Shown here: one piece after another, positions 10,723 through 17,810 of the stretch
How positions within the stretch are numbered: position 1 is the first letter of the stretch
How the letters are laid out: each line of letters opens with the position of its first letter
Assembly: GCF_006346395.1 (NCBI RefSeq)
Contig: NZ_VDMS01000002.1
Location: 496,001-560,000, forward strand
Direction of reading: 5' to 3'
From: Nocardioides plantarum
GTDB lineage: Bacteria > Actinomycetota > Actinomycetes > Propionibacteriales > Nocardioidaceae
Length of the DNA stretch: 64,000 nucleotides
Program-made: the position numbers and the translations under genes
Notes under the pieces: generated by a model
What the model saw: only the letters and a program-made list of their open reading frames with translations
Told to the model about the DNA's origin: nothing
Databases searched by the model: none

Positions 10723-12326
10723 CCTGCGGCCCGGCGGGCGGTCGTGGCGACGGCGAGGGGCTCGCCCTTGCGGAGCTGGAGCGCGACCGCGACCTGGGCG
10801 ACCCCCGGGACGACGTCACGGCCCGAGACCACCGAGGCGAGGTCGGCCAGGGTCCAGGCCAGGCGCTGCACCCGTACGGCGCCGCGGCTGCTCAGCCGGC
10901 CGTCGTAGAGGTCGCGGTCGAGCATCCGCTGACCGGCGTCGCTCAGCGGCCACCGGTCGCGCAGCAACGGGCTCGGCACGTGGGCGTTGAGCCGCCAGCT
11001 GCAGTCGGCGTAGCGCGCCTGCTGCCGGGCCCGGGCGGCCGCGACCCGGACCCGCACCTCGGCGGAGGTCTCCGGTGCCGTGAACGGATCTCGCTGGTCC
11101 TTGCGCAGCGGTCCGACGAGGCGTGTGATGTCGACCCGGTCGGCCAGCGGGCCGGTGAGCTTGTTGCGGTAGTCGCGCAGCTGGGTGGCCTTGCAGCGAC
11201 ACCGGTTCTGGCCGTTGTCGGCCGACCAGTCGCCGCACGGGCACGGGTTGCAGGCCAGGACCAGCATCCCCCGGGCCGGGAGGGTCACCGACTCCTCGGC
11301 CCGCGCGACGGTGACGTCGCCGCTCTCGAGCGGCTGACGCAGGGCCTCGATGATGTCGGTGCGGAAGAGCGGGAACTCGTCGAGGAAGAGCACGCCCGCG
11401 TGGGCTCGGCTGATCTCGCCGGGCCGCACCTGTCCGTTGCCGCCGCCGATGAGGCTCGCCTTGCTGGCGTCGTGGTGGGGTGCGGAGAACGGCGGTCGGG
11501 TGATCAGCCCGTCGCCCGGCTCCAGCACGCCGGCGAGGGAGTGGACGGCGGTCAGCTCGAGCGACTCCTCGGCCCCGAGGTCGGGCAGCAGGCTCGGGAT
11601 GCGCTCGGCCAGGCTCGTCTTGCCGGCGCCCTTGGGGCCGGACAGGAGCAGGGCGTGGCCGCCGGCCGCGGCCACCTCGGCGGCGTACTTGGCGTCGGCC
11701 ATGCCGTGCAGGTCGGCCAGGTCGACCTCCTCCAGGCGCTCCTCACCGCGCCACGACAGCAGCCGGGAGCCGCTCATCGGCGCCACGGGTGGCGCCTCGG
11801 GCACCGGTTCACCCTGCAGCTCGGCGACCACCTGGGACAGGGACCGCACGCCGAAGACGGTCATGCCGGGCACCATCGCCGCCTCGCGCGCCTCGGGCTC
11901 GGGCACGAAGACGTGGCGCACCCCGCGGTCGGCGGCGGCCAGGACCATCGGCAGGACCCCGGGCACGCATCGCAGGCCGCCGTCGAGGGTGAGCTCGCCG
12001 ATGAACGCCGTGTCGACCAGGGCGTTGAGGGGCACGACCCCGTCGGCGGCGAGGATCGCCACCGCGACCGCCAGGTCGAAGTGGGGTCCACGCTTGACCA
12101 GGTCGGCCGGCGACAGCAGGACGGTGACCCGGCGGGTGGTGGCCGGCCAGGTGAACTCGCTGTTGACGATCGCCATCCGGCAGCGGTCGCCGGCCTCCCG
12201 CAGGGACTGGTCGGGCCGACCCACGATCACGAAGTTGGACCCGCCGGGCGACACGTCGGCCTGGACGTCGACGAGGTGGCCCAGGGCACCGTGCAGGGAG
12301 ACGGTGCGGGCGGTCGCGAACGGCAT
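10719..12326 (-). CDS. YifB-family Mg-chelatase-like AAA+ ATPase
   Basis: A 535-residue protein (ComM/YifB family, usual length about 500). Residues 1-170 form the Lon-substrate-like N-terminal domain. The Mg-chelatase-type AAA+ core has Walker A GPKGAGKTS at 230-238, Walker B FLDEFPLF, and the Cys-rich LACNPCPCG followed by CRCK. GPLADRVDI marks the sensor region, and a C-terminal helical domain follows. ComM-type proteins act as DNA helicases in homologous recombination; that role here is inferred. The ATG at 12326 shares a base with the yraN stop. The frame extends to 12533 without conservation. Confidence 0.93.
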   Translation of the reverse strand: MPFATARTVSLHGALGHLVDVQADVSPGGSNFVIVGRPDQSLREAGDRCRMAIVNSEFTWPATTRRVTVLLSPADLVKRGPHFDLAVAVAILAADGVVPLNALVDTAFIGELTLDGGLRCVPGVLPMVLAAADRGVRHVFVPEPEAREAAMVPGMTVFGVRSLSQVVAELQGEPVPEAPPVAPMSGSRLLSWRGEERLEEVDLADLHGMADAKYAAEVAAAGGHALLLSGPKGAGKTSLAERIPSLLPDLGAEESLELTAVHSLAGVLEPGDGLITRPPFSAPHHDASKASLIGGGNGQVRPGEISRAHAGVLFLDEFPLFRTDIIEALRQPLESGDVTVARAEESVTLPARGMLVLACNPCPCGDWSADNGQNRCRCKATQLRDYRNKLTGPLADRVDITRLVGPLRKDQRDPFTAPETSAEVRVRVAAARARQQARYADCSWRLNAHVPSPLLRDRWPLSDAGQRMLDRDLYDGRLSSRGAVRVQRLAWTLADLASVVSGRDVVPGVAQVAVALQLRKGEPLAVATTARRAAG

Positions 12327-12763
12327 CAGCACAGTCCCCGCACGTGCTCGACCAGCGCCGCACCGCGCGGCGGGCGCAGCACCGCCACCAGGTCGACGCG
12401 GGTCTCGTCGGGGCTCAGGCCGCGGGCCCGCGCCCAGCGCTGGCCGAGCCGGTGCAGCCGCTCGAGCTTGGCCGGGGTGACGGCCTCGTGGGGCGTGCCG
12501 CTGAGCACGCTGGTGCGGGTCTTGACCTCGCACACCACCAGCACCGCACCCTCGCGCAGCACCAGGTCGATCTCACCCTCGTCGCAGCGCCAGTTGCGGT
12601 CCAGGACCACCAGACCGGCCTCGACCAGGTGCCGCGCGGCCACGTCCTCGCCGTAGGCCCCGAGAGCCTGCCTGGCCTGCGCCGTCGTGCCCGGGACGGT
12701 GGTGCCCGTCGTGCTGACCGGCGTACTGACCGGCGTACTGACCGGCGTGCTCATCTGTGTCAT
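12326..12763 (-). CDS. YraN family protein (UPF0102), predicted nuclease fold
   Basis: A 145-residue protein. The conserved part begins at LGAYGEDVAARHLVEAGL and contains NWRCDEGEIDLVLRE, the E-x-D of a restriction-endonuclease-like fold, then LVVCEVKTRTS, the E-V-K motif. The N-terminal 20 residues are a Ser-Thr-Pro-Val repeat made by three copies of a 12-bp unit. The start ATG at 12763 is supported by GGAGG 8 bp upstream; the frame upstream to 12925 runs through a non-coding repeat. It is the first gene of the yraN-yifB-dprA group. Confidence 0.9.
   Translation of the reverse strand: MTQMSTPVSTPVSTPVSTTGTTVPGTTAQARQALGAYGEDVAARHLVEAGLVVLDRNWRCDEGEIDLVLREGAVLVVCEVKTRTSVLSGTPHEAVTPAKLERLHRLGQRWARARGLSPDETRVDLVAVLRPPRGAALVEHVRGLC
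12711..12746. repeat. 12-bp tandem repeat, 3 copies, inside yraN 5' end
   Basis: Three direct copies of GTRCTGACCGGC in a row, in frame, code on the minus strand for the repeated STPV-type peptide at the N-terminus of the YraN protein. Copy number probably varies between strains, since in-frame repeats slip without destroying the gene. Confidence 0.8.
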
Positions 12764-12878
12764 CGGCTGACCTCCTGCGGCCAGCGTCTCCCCCGCAGAC
12801 CACGGTCCGCTCAGCCCGAGAACACCCCTGTGGACGACGCCACGACCACCGGGCTCTGTGGACGGTTCGTGGCTGATT

Positions 12879-12956
12879 CCACAGGAAGGTCCCTCAGGGC
12901 TTGGCGGATCGACGTCGGGCTGCACGAAATCCTCGGCGTTGACGTCGTTGACGGTC
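12879..12956 (-). pseudogene. Degenerate copy of the DUF2469 gene 3' end
   Basis: This 78-bp stretch matches 13580-13658, the 3' end and downstream flank of the DUF2469 gene, almost base for base. Both begin CCACAGGAAGGT and continue through CGGATCGACGTCGGGCTGCA; a one-base gap and scattered substitutions separate them. It lacks the rest of the gene and is not translated as a gene. Together the two copies bracket the lipoprotein gene. Confidence 0.8.
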
Positions 12957-12976
12957 CCGGCGCATCTGCTGCAGGC

Positions 12977-13399
12977 CTAGTTGAGGGCCCTTGCCATTGA
13001 TTCGACCTCGTCGAGCTTCGTCGCGTCGAGATCGACCCGAACAAACACGATCCATCGATGCCCGAGCTCGGCGACCACTGCGTCGTCGACCGCGATCTCG
13101 TCGAAGCGTGACAGTGCCACCGGGCTCGCTGCCGGCTCGGACTGGGCGCCGTCGCCGTCGTCGTCGCAGCGATCGAGGGTTCCACCGTCCAGACCGCCCC
13201 ACGTCTCGTCGGGGCTCACGTCGTACGGAAGTGACTCGTAGGTCCGACCGTCCAGGTGAACCCGAGGATCACAGTCAGCAGACCCGGTCGAGGCCTCACC
13301 CGAACAGGCCACGAGCACAGCCACCGAGACAAGTGACAGGCCGACACCGGTCAGCCAGGGAGGGCCGCCGCCTCCGCCGGCGTCATTCTCCGAGGGCAT
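12977..13399 (-). CDS. Putative lipoprotein, unknown function
   Basis: A 140-residue protein starting at ATG 13399. After a Gly-rich N-terminus, LSLVSVAVLVACSG is a signal peptide ending in a lipobox (V-L-V-A-C), so membrane anchoring through the cysteine is predicted. The mature part has CDPRVHLDGRTYES, a Cys-Asp-Asp-Asp cluster, and a C-terminal half reading ELGHRWIVFVRVDLD. This resembles small actinobacterial lipoprotein families of unknown function such as DUF6281, a weak judgement. Base composition looks less GC-rich than its neighbours. The gene lies between two copies of the DUF2469 3' end, suggesting later insertion. Confidence 0.65.
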   Translation of the reverse strand: MPSENDAGGGGGPPWLTGVGLSLVSVAVLVACSGEASTGSADCDPRVHLDGRTYESLPYDVSPDETWGGLDGGTLDRCDDDGDGAQSEPAASPVALSRFDEIAVDDAVVAELGHRWIVFVRVDLDATKLDEVESMARALN

Positions 13400-13594
13400 C
13401 GCGCAACTCGTCGACGGTGTCGATCGACTGCCAGCCGTCAGACATCTCGCTGACGACCGTCCCTTCGATTCCCACGTCTGCATCCTGCGGGATCCTGCGC
13501 AGGATCGTCGAGCGCGTCGTCGACGGCGGCGTAGCCGATCTTGTCCACGAGGCTCTGGGGGCCGGTCACCCAGCTGGCTCCACAGGAAGGTCGC

Positions 13595-13903
13595 TCAGGG
13601 CTTGGGCGGATCGACGTCGGGCTGCACGAGCTCCTCGACGTTGACGTCCTTGAAGGTCAGCACCTTGACGTTCTTGGCGAAGCGGGCCGGGCGGTACATG
13701 TCCCACACCCAGGCATCGGACATCGTCACCTCGAAGAAGACGTCGTCGGCCTCGGTGCGGGCCTTCACATCGACCTGGTTGCACAGGTAGAACCGGCGGT
13801 CGGTCTCGACGACGTACTTGAAGATCCCGACGACGTCGCGGTACTCGCGGTAGAGGGTGAGCTCCTGCTCCGTCTCGTACTTCTCGAGATCCTCGGCACT
13901 CAT
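13595..13903 (-). CDS. DUF2469 family protein
   Basis: A 102-residue cytoplasmic protein of a family restricted to actinobacteria. The start MSAEDLEKYETEQELTLYRE, then VVGIFKYVVETDRRFYLCN, then SDAWVWDMYRPARFAKNVKV are family hallmarks. The function is unknown. In most actinobacteria it lies directly between rnhB and yraN. Here those neighbours are pushed apart by a DUF2071 gene and a hydrolase-like gene on one side and a lipoprotein gene on the other. The start is divergent from the DUF2071 gene, 17 bp away. Confidence 0.92.
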   Translation of the reverse strand: MSAEDLEKYETEQELTLYREYRDVVGIFKYVVETDRRFYLCNQVDVKARTEADDVFFEVTMSDAWVWDMYRPARFAKNVKVLTFKDVNVEELVQPDVDPPKP

Positions 13904-13920
13904 GGTGCGAGCCTAGACGC

Positions 13921-14676
13921 ATGACCCCCACTGACTTGCTGGACCCGCAGGGACCGCCGCTGAGCCGGGGGTCGGTGCACCAGTGGTGGCGCGACCTGAC
14001 CTTCGTGCACTGGCGGGTCGAGCCCGAGCGGGTGGCGCCGCTGCTGCCGCGCGGGGTGCGGCCCGACGTCCACGACGGGTCGAGCTGGGTCGGGCTGATC
14101 CCGTTCACGCTGGCCGGCGCCGGGCTCGGGGCGGCGGGCGCCGCCGTGCCCTACCTCGGCACCTTCCTGGAGACCAACGTGCGTCTCTACTCAGTCGACG
14201 ACCAGGGCCGTCGGGGCGTGGTGTTCCTGTCGCTGGAGACGCAGCGGGTGGCCATGGTGGCCGCCGCCAACCTGTCGCTCGCGGTCCCCTACCGCTGGGC
14301 CCGGATGACCCGCGAGCCCGCGCGGCTCCCGCACGACCCGACCGGCGCGGTCGTCACCTATCGGACCCGACGGCTCACCGGCGACCACCCGCGCAGCACC
14401 GTGTCGGTCGAGGTGGGTACGCCGGTCGTCGAGCCCGACGCCCTGCAGCTCTTCCTGAGCTCGCGCTTCGGCGCCCACACGGCCGCCTGGGGCCGCACCC
14501 TCTGGGTACCCAACACGCATGGCCCGTGGCCGCTGCGCGAGGCGCGCCTCCTCGGGCTCGACGACGAGCTCGTGGCCGCCGCCGGGCTGCCCGGGGTGGT
14601 GGACTCACGCCCCGAGTCGGTGCTGTTCTCCAGCGGGGTCCACACCGTCTTCGGGCTCCCCGAGGTGGTCTGCTGA
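13921..14676 (+). CDS. YqjF/DUF2071 family protein
   Basis: A 251-residue protein. HQWWRDLTFVHWRVEPERVA near the N-terminus, SWVGLIPFTLAG, YLGTFLETNVRLYS and a central VVFLSLETQRVAMVAAANL are characteristic of DUF2071 (acetoacetate decarboxylase-like fold). No biochemical function is established for this family. The end is notable: LPGVV and LPEVV occur 23 residues apart, and a shortened copy of this 3' end is found 1 kb downstream next to rnhB. It is a plus-strand gene set between DUF2469 and rnhB. Confidence 0.88.
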   Translation: MTPTDLLDPQGPPLSRGSVHQWWRDLTFVHWRVEPERVAPLLPRGVRPDVHDGSSWVGLIPFTLAGAGLGAAGAAVPYLGTFLETNVRLYSVDDQGRRGVVFLSLETQRVAMVAAANLSLAVPYRWARMTREPARLPHDPTGAVVTYRTRRLTGDHPRSTVSVEVGTPVVEPDALQLFLSSRFGAHTAAWGRTLWVPNTHGPWPLREARLLGLDDELVAAAGLPGVVDSRPESVLFSSGVHTVFGLPEVVC

Positions 14677-14688
14677 CGGTGCCCCGGC

Positions 14689-15465
14689 TCAGGGCCGAGT
14701 GGTCGGCGATCCGAGCGCGACGATTGCTGCAGCCATGAGATCGGGTTGCGCAAGCCACGGGAGCTCGGAGGCGGAGTCGACCATGACGAGGGCCCCGTGC
14801 GCACAGCGAGCGACGAGCGCCTCGACCATCGCATGATGTAGTGCCAGGTCGGTCTGTGGCGATGTACGAGCGAACGCGAGCACGGGCTGCTCCAACGAAC
14901 CGAGGAGGTCCGGCCACCAGGTCCCGCTTGCCGCGCCGCGCACCGCATCGAAGACGGTGTCGACGTTGTCGAGGAAGACGTCGTGGACCAGTCGTCGGTT
15001 CGCAGGAGAGAGTCCTGCACCGCTCTGGCTCGCGAGAAGTCGCGCCAGCGCCTCCGCGTCCCGCTCAGCCAGTGCCTCGAGAAGGTCCTCGTTGTCCGCA
15101 AAGACCCCGGCCAACCGCGCATCGAGGTCCGGGAACGGGACCTCCGGCATCTCCTGTCCCGGACTGGGGTCGATGAGGGCCACAGCCCGGACGGCGCCTC
15201 GAACCGCGAGGTGGACGGCGGCAGCAGCGTCGAGCCCGGCCGCGACCACCACGTCGAACTCGGCGACACCGCTGCGGTCGACGACGTGGTCGATGGTGCT
15301 CGTCATCTCGAAGATGGCACCTTCTGGGCGCGGCCACTCGACCTCGACGACCCGCATGTGTTCGCCCAGCACCGTGGCGAAGCGGCCCCAGATCCGACTG
15401 TCGTAGGGAATCGGACAGATGAGCAGCGCCGTGGCCGTCGGAGCGGAACCCGGGTCGGAGGTCAT
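14689..15465 (-). CDS. Alpha/beta-hydrolase-like protein
   Basis: A 258-residue protein. LLICPIPYDSRIWGRFATVL and FDVVVAAGLDAAAAVHLAV look like the first strands of an alpha/beta-hydrolase fold, and VLAFARTS followed by a C-terminal helix fits the later strands. A normal G-x-S-x-G elbow is not present; the equivalent place reads AAGLDAAAA, with Asp where the nucleophile should be. It may therefore be a non-serine hydrolase or an inactive relative. Codon use looks less GC-biased than the core genes. It is bracketed by the end of the DUF2071 gene and a shortened copy of it, which points to insertion. Confidence 0.65.
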   Translation of the reverse strand: MTSDPGSAPTATALLICPIPYDSRIWGRFATVLGEHMRVVEVEWPRPEGAIFEMTSTIDHVVDRSGVAEFDVVVAAGLDAAAAVHLAVRGAVRAVALIDPSPGQEMPEVPFPDLDARLAGVFADNEDLLEALAERDAEALARLLASQSGAGLSPANRRLVHDVFLDNVDTVFDAVRGAASGTWWPDLLGSLEQPVLAFARTSPQTDLALHHAMVEALVARCAHGALVMVDSASELPWLAQPDLMAAAIVALGSPTTRP

Positions 15466-15590
15466 CAGCGGGACGTCCTCGCGCCCCTGATCCCGGCGGG
15501 TCCCCGCTGGCCCGAGCCGCTCTCGCGCCGCGGGGCGGCGGGCAGCGAGCAGGACCTGCAGGTGTGGTCGAACATCAGGATGCGGCGCAT
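15465..15590 (-). CDS. Possible small ORF coupled to the hydrolase-like gene
   Basis: A 41-residue frame from ATG 15590, reading MRRILMFDHTCRSC and then an arginine/serine-rich tail. Its stop overlaps the start of the hydrolase-like gene by one base (TGATG), as in translationally coupled genes. No ribosome binding site is clear, and the tail looks non-coding. It may instead be leader sequence or a remnant of inserted DNA. Confidence 0.25.
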   Translation of the reverse strand: MRRILMFDHTCRSCSLPAAPRRESGSGQRGPAGIRGARTSR

Positions 15591-15664
15591 GACAGGTCCC
15601 CGAGACGTCTTCCGCCCGGCCCGGGCCGGGCGTGAGGCGACCATGTCCCGCACCAGAGCGCCGG

Positions 15665-16414
15665 TCAATGGGCAGGGCGGTCAGTGCCGACGACGAGCTC
15701 GTGACCGCCGCCGGGCTGCCCGAGGTGGTCTGCTGACGGCGCCGCTGCTCCCAGCGGCGGCACCAGGCCGGCGGCGCGGCGTACGTTGACGAACCGCATG
15801 CGGTGCACCGACGACGGGCCGTGGGCCTCGAGGGCCGCGGTGTGGGCCTCGGTGATGTAGCCCTTGTGCGTCTTGAAGTCGTACGCCGGGTGCTCGCGGT
15901 CGAGCTCGACCATGATCCGGTCGCGGGTGACCTTGGCGAGCACCGACGCCGCGGCGACGCAGGCCGCGACCCGGTCGCCCTTCCACACCGCGAGGCCGGG
16001 GGCGCCGAGCCCGTCGACCGGGAACCCGTCGGTCAGCACGAAGTCGGGCCGGACGTCGAGCTGGGCCACGGCCCGGCGCAGCGCCTCGATGTTGGCCACG
16101 TGCATGCCCAGCCGGTCGCACTCGCCGTGGGGCACGACCACGACGGCCCAGGCGAGGGCTCGTCGTACGACCTGCTCGTAGCAACGCTCGCGGGCCCGCT
16201 CGGTGAGCAGCTTGGAGTCGGCCAGCCCCGGCACGATGCCGGCCCGCCCCGGCGCCAGGATCGCGGCCCCGGCCACCAGCGGTCCGGCGCACGCACCCCG
16301 GCCGGCCTCGTCGGCGCCGGCCACCAGGGCGACACCGTGGCGGTGCAGGGCCCGCTCGTAGCCGTAGAGGCCGGCGTCGCGGCGCACGCTCAGGCCGCGC
16401 GGCAGGGTGCTCAT
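15665..16414 (-). CDS. rnhB: Ribonuclease HII with altered C-terminus
   Basis: A 249-residue enzyme that removes ribonucleotides from RNA-DNA hybrids. The catalytic motifs are ALVAGADEAGRGACAGPLVA (Asp-Glu pair), LADSKLL, and the later Asp in VLTDGFPVDG. HGPSSVHRMRFVNVRRAAG is the conserved end of the domain. The last 24 residues or so are encoded by the reverse complement of a fragment of the DUF2071 gene (15689-15739), so the C-terminus appears rewritten by an insertion while the catalytic domain is intact. ATG 16414 overlaps lepB by 4 bp. Confidence 0.93.
   Translation of the reverse strand: MSTLPRGLSVRRDAGLYGYERALHRHGVALVAGADEAGRGACAGPLVAGAAILAPGRAGIVPGLADSKLLTERARERCYEQVVRRALAWAVVVVPHGECDRLGMHVANIEALRRAVAQLDVRPDFVLTDGFPVDGLGAPGLAVWKGDRVAACVAAASVLAKVTRDRIMVELDREHPAYDFKTHKGYITEAHTAALEAHGPSSVHRMRFVNVRRAAGLVPPLGAAAPSADHLGQPGGGHELVVGTDRPAH
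15689..15739 (+). pseudogene. Shortened copy of the DUF2071 gene 3' end
   Basis: GACGACGAGCTCGTG and the following bases to GGGCTGCCCGAGGTGGTC TGCTGACGG repeat the end of the DUF2071 gene. The first part matches 14560-14597 and the last part 14653-14679, so 69 bp between the two similar GLPxVV codon runs are missing, in frame. The fragment lies on the opposite strand inside the 3' end of rnhB. Confidence 0.8.
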
Positions 16415-17208
16415 CGGCCGGCGGAAGGAGCGTCGCGGAGCTCGTCGGACCCGCCGACGTGGCGCAGGTGGGACAGCGGCCAGGCCACGGCGAACACCGT
16501 GCCGACGACGAGGTCGACGTCGACGTAGGGGTCGCGGGCGCAGTCGACGTCGTCGGGCAGGCACAGGTGGACCGTGGAGTCGGCCGAGTTGGAGCGGTTG
16601 TCGCCCATCACGAAGAGCTTGCCGTCGGGAACCGGTCCCGCGGACCAGTCGCAGCCGATCATCGGCCCGTCGCAGGTGATGCCGGCCGGGCGGGAGGCGA
16701 CGAAGCCCTCCTCGTCGACCGGCGTGCCGTTGACCAGGATCCGGCCCTGCTCGTCGCAGCAGGTGATCACGTCACCGGCCACGCCGACGACACGCTTCAC
16801 GAGGTGTCCGCCCTCGGGGTAGAGCCCGATCGCGGACAGCACCCCCTGCAGGGGGCCGGGGTCGTCGGAGTCCTCGGCCCAGCCGCCGGGATCGCGGAAG
16901 ACGATCACGTCGCCGCGGTGCGGGGACCCCCCGAACCAGGACGACACCTTCTGGACCAGGATCCGGTCGTCCTTGACCAGGCCGGGCTCCATCGAGTCCG
17001 ACGGGATGTAGAAGGCCTGCACGAACAGCGCCTTGGCGACGATCGCCAGCACGACGGCCGCGGCCACCAGGAGCAGCAACTCCTGCCAGATCGGCAGCCG
17101 GCGGCGTACGGCGTGCCCGTCGCCCCCGGCACTCTCCGCGTCGTCGGCCACCGACGACTCGTCCCCCTGGCCCGCGGGGGCCAGGGGGACGTCGTCGTCG
17201 GGGGTCAC
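16411..17208 (-). CDS. lepB: Signal peptidase I
   Basis: A 265-residue membrane-bound serine protease that cleaves signal peptides of Sec and Tat exported proteins. An acidic cytoplasmic N-terminus of about 35 residues precedes one membrane helix (LLLLVAAAVVLAIVAKALFV). FYIPSDSMEPGL holds the catalytic Ser, and GHLVKRVVGVAGD holds the general-base Lys. LFVMGDNRSNSADS is the box E motif. The start is a GTG at 17208; a frame extends to 17331 but is not conserved. It is followed by rnhB with a 4-bp overlap. A 30-bp inverted repeat lies in its 5' coding end. Confidence 0.94.
   Translation of the reverse strand: MTPDDDVPLAPAGQGDESSVADDAESAGGDGHAVRRRLPIWQELLLLVAAAVVLAIVAKALFVQAFYIPSDSMEPGLVKDDRILVQKVSSWFGGSPHRGDVIVFRDPGGWAEDSDDPGPLQGVLSAIGLYPEGGHLVKRVVGVAGDVITCCDEQGRILVNGTPVDEEGFVASRPAGITCDGPMIGCDWSAGPVPDGKLFVMGDNRSNSADSTVHLCLPDDVDCARDPYVDVDLVVGTVFAVAWPLSHLRHVGGSDELRDAPSAGR
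17161..17190. repeat. 30-bp inverted repeat within the lepB start region
   Basis: GTCCCCCTGGCCC and GGGCCAGGGGGAC are perfect 13-bp arms separated by 4 bases. The dyad is in codons 7-16 of lepB, so a strong mRNA hairpin would form just downstream of the start codon. Confidence 0.7.
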
Positions 17209-17245
17209 GCGTGAGATGCAACCACGAGGACCGAGGAGACCTCGG

Positions 17246-17596
17246 TCAGAACTCGCGGCGCTCCTTGATCTTGGCGGCCTTGCCGCGCAGGTTGCGCAGG
17301 TAGTAGAGCTTGGCGCGACGCACGTCGCCACGGGTCACGATCTCGATCTGCTCGAAGATCGGGCTGTTGAGCGGGAAGGTGCGCTCGACGCCGACACCGA
17401 ACGAGACCTTGCGGACCGTGAAGGTGCGCCCGATGCCGGACCCGTGGATGCGGATGACGACGCCCTGGAAGACCTGGACGCGGGCGCGGTTGCCCTCGAC
17501 GACCTTGACGTGGACCTTGACGGTGTCGCCGGCGCGGAAGGCCGGGACGTCGGTGCGCTTCTGGGCGTTGCCCAGCTCGGCGATGATGTTGGTCAT
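17246..17596 (-). CDS. rplS: 50S ribosomal protein L19
   Basis: A 116-residue protein, full length for L19. [40 protein letters not shown] and [20 protein letters not shown] are family motifs, and the C-terminus ends [17 protein letters not shown] lies 6 bp before the ATG at 17596. It lies between trmD and lepB, the usual actinobacterial order. Confidence 0.97.
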   Translation of the reverse strand: MTNIIAELGNAQKRTDVPAFRAGDTVKVHVKVVEGNRARVQVFQGVVIRIHGSGIGRTFTVRKVSFGVGVERTFPLNSPIFEQIEIVTRGDVRRAKLYYLRNLRGKAAKIKERREF

Positions 17597-17810
17597 GTGT
17601 GTCTCCTCGCGAGTGCCACAGGTCAGCCGCGGAACGGATGGGTGTTCGAAGGTGGTGCGTGTCGGCCAGACCGCGGTGGCCGGCGGCGTGAGGCGTCCCC
17701 TGTGGCAGGCACCTGACGCAGTCCCCCCGGGTGGTCGTCACGTGACGGATCAGTGACGGATCGGGGCGGACCTTCGGCCGGTCGGACCGACGGTCGAGTC
17801 TGCCACAGCG

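Noticed and set aside
13566..14108. A 180-residue minus-strand frame over the DUF2469/DUF2071 junction
   Set aside because: It runs through two well-supported genes and has no conserved segment.
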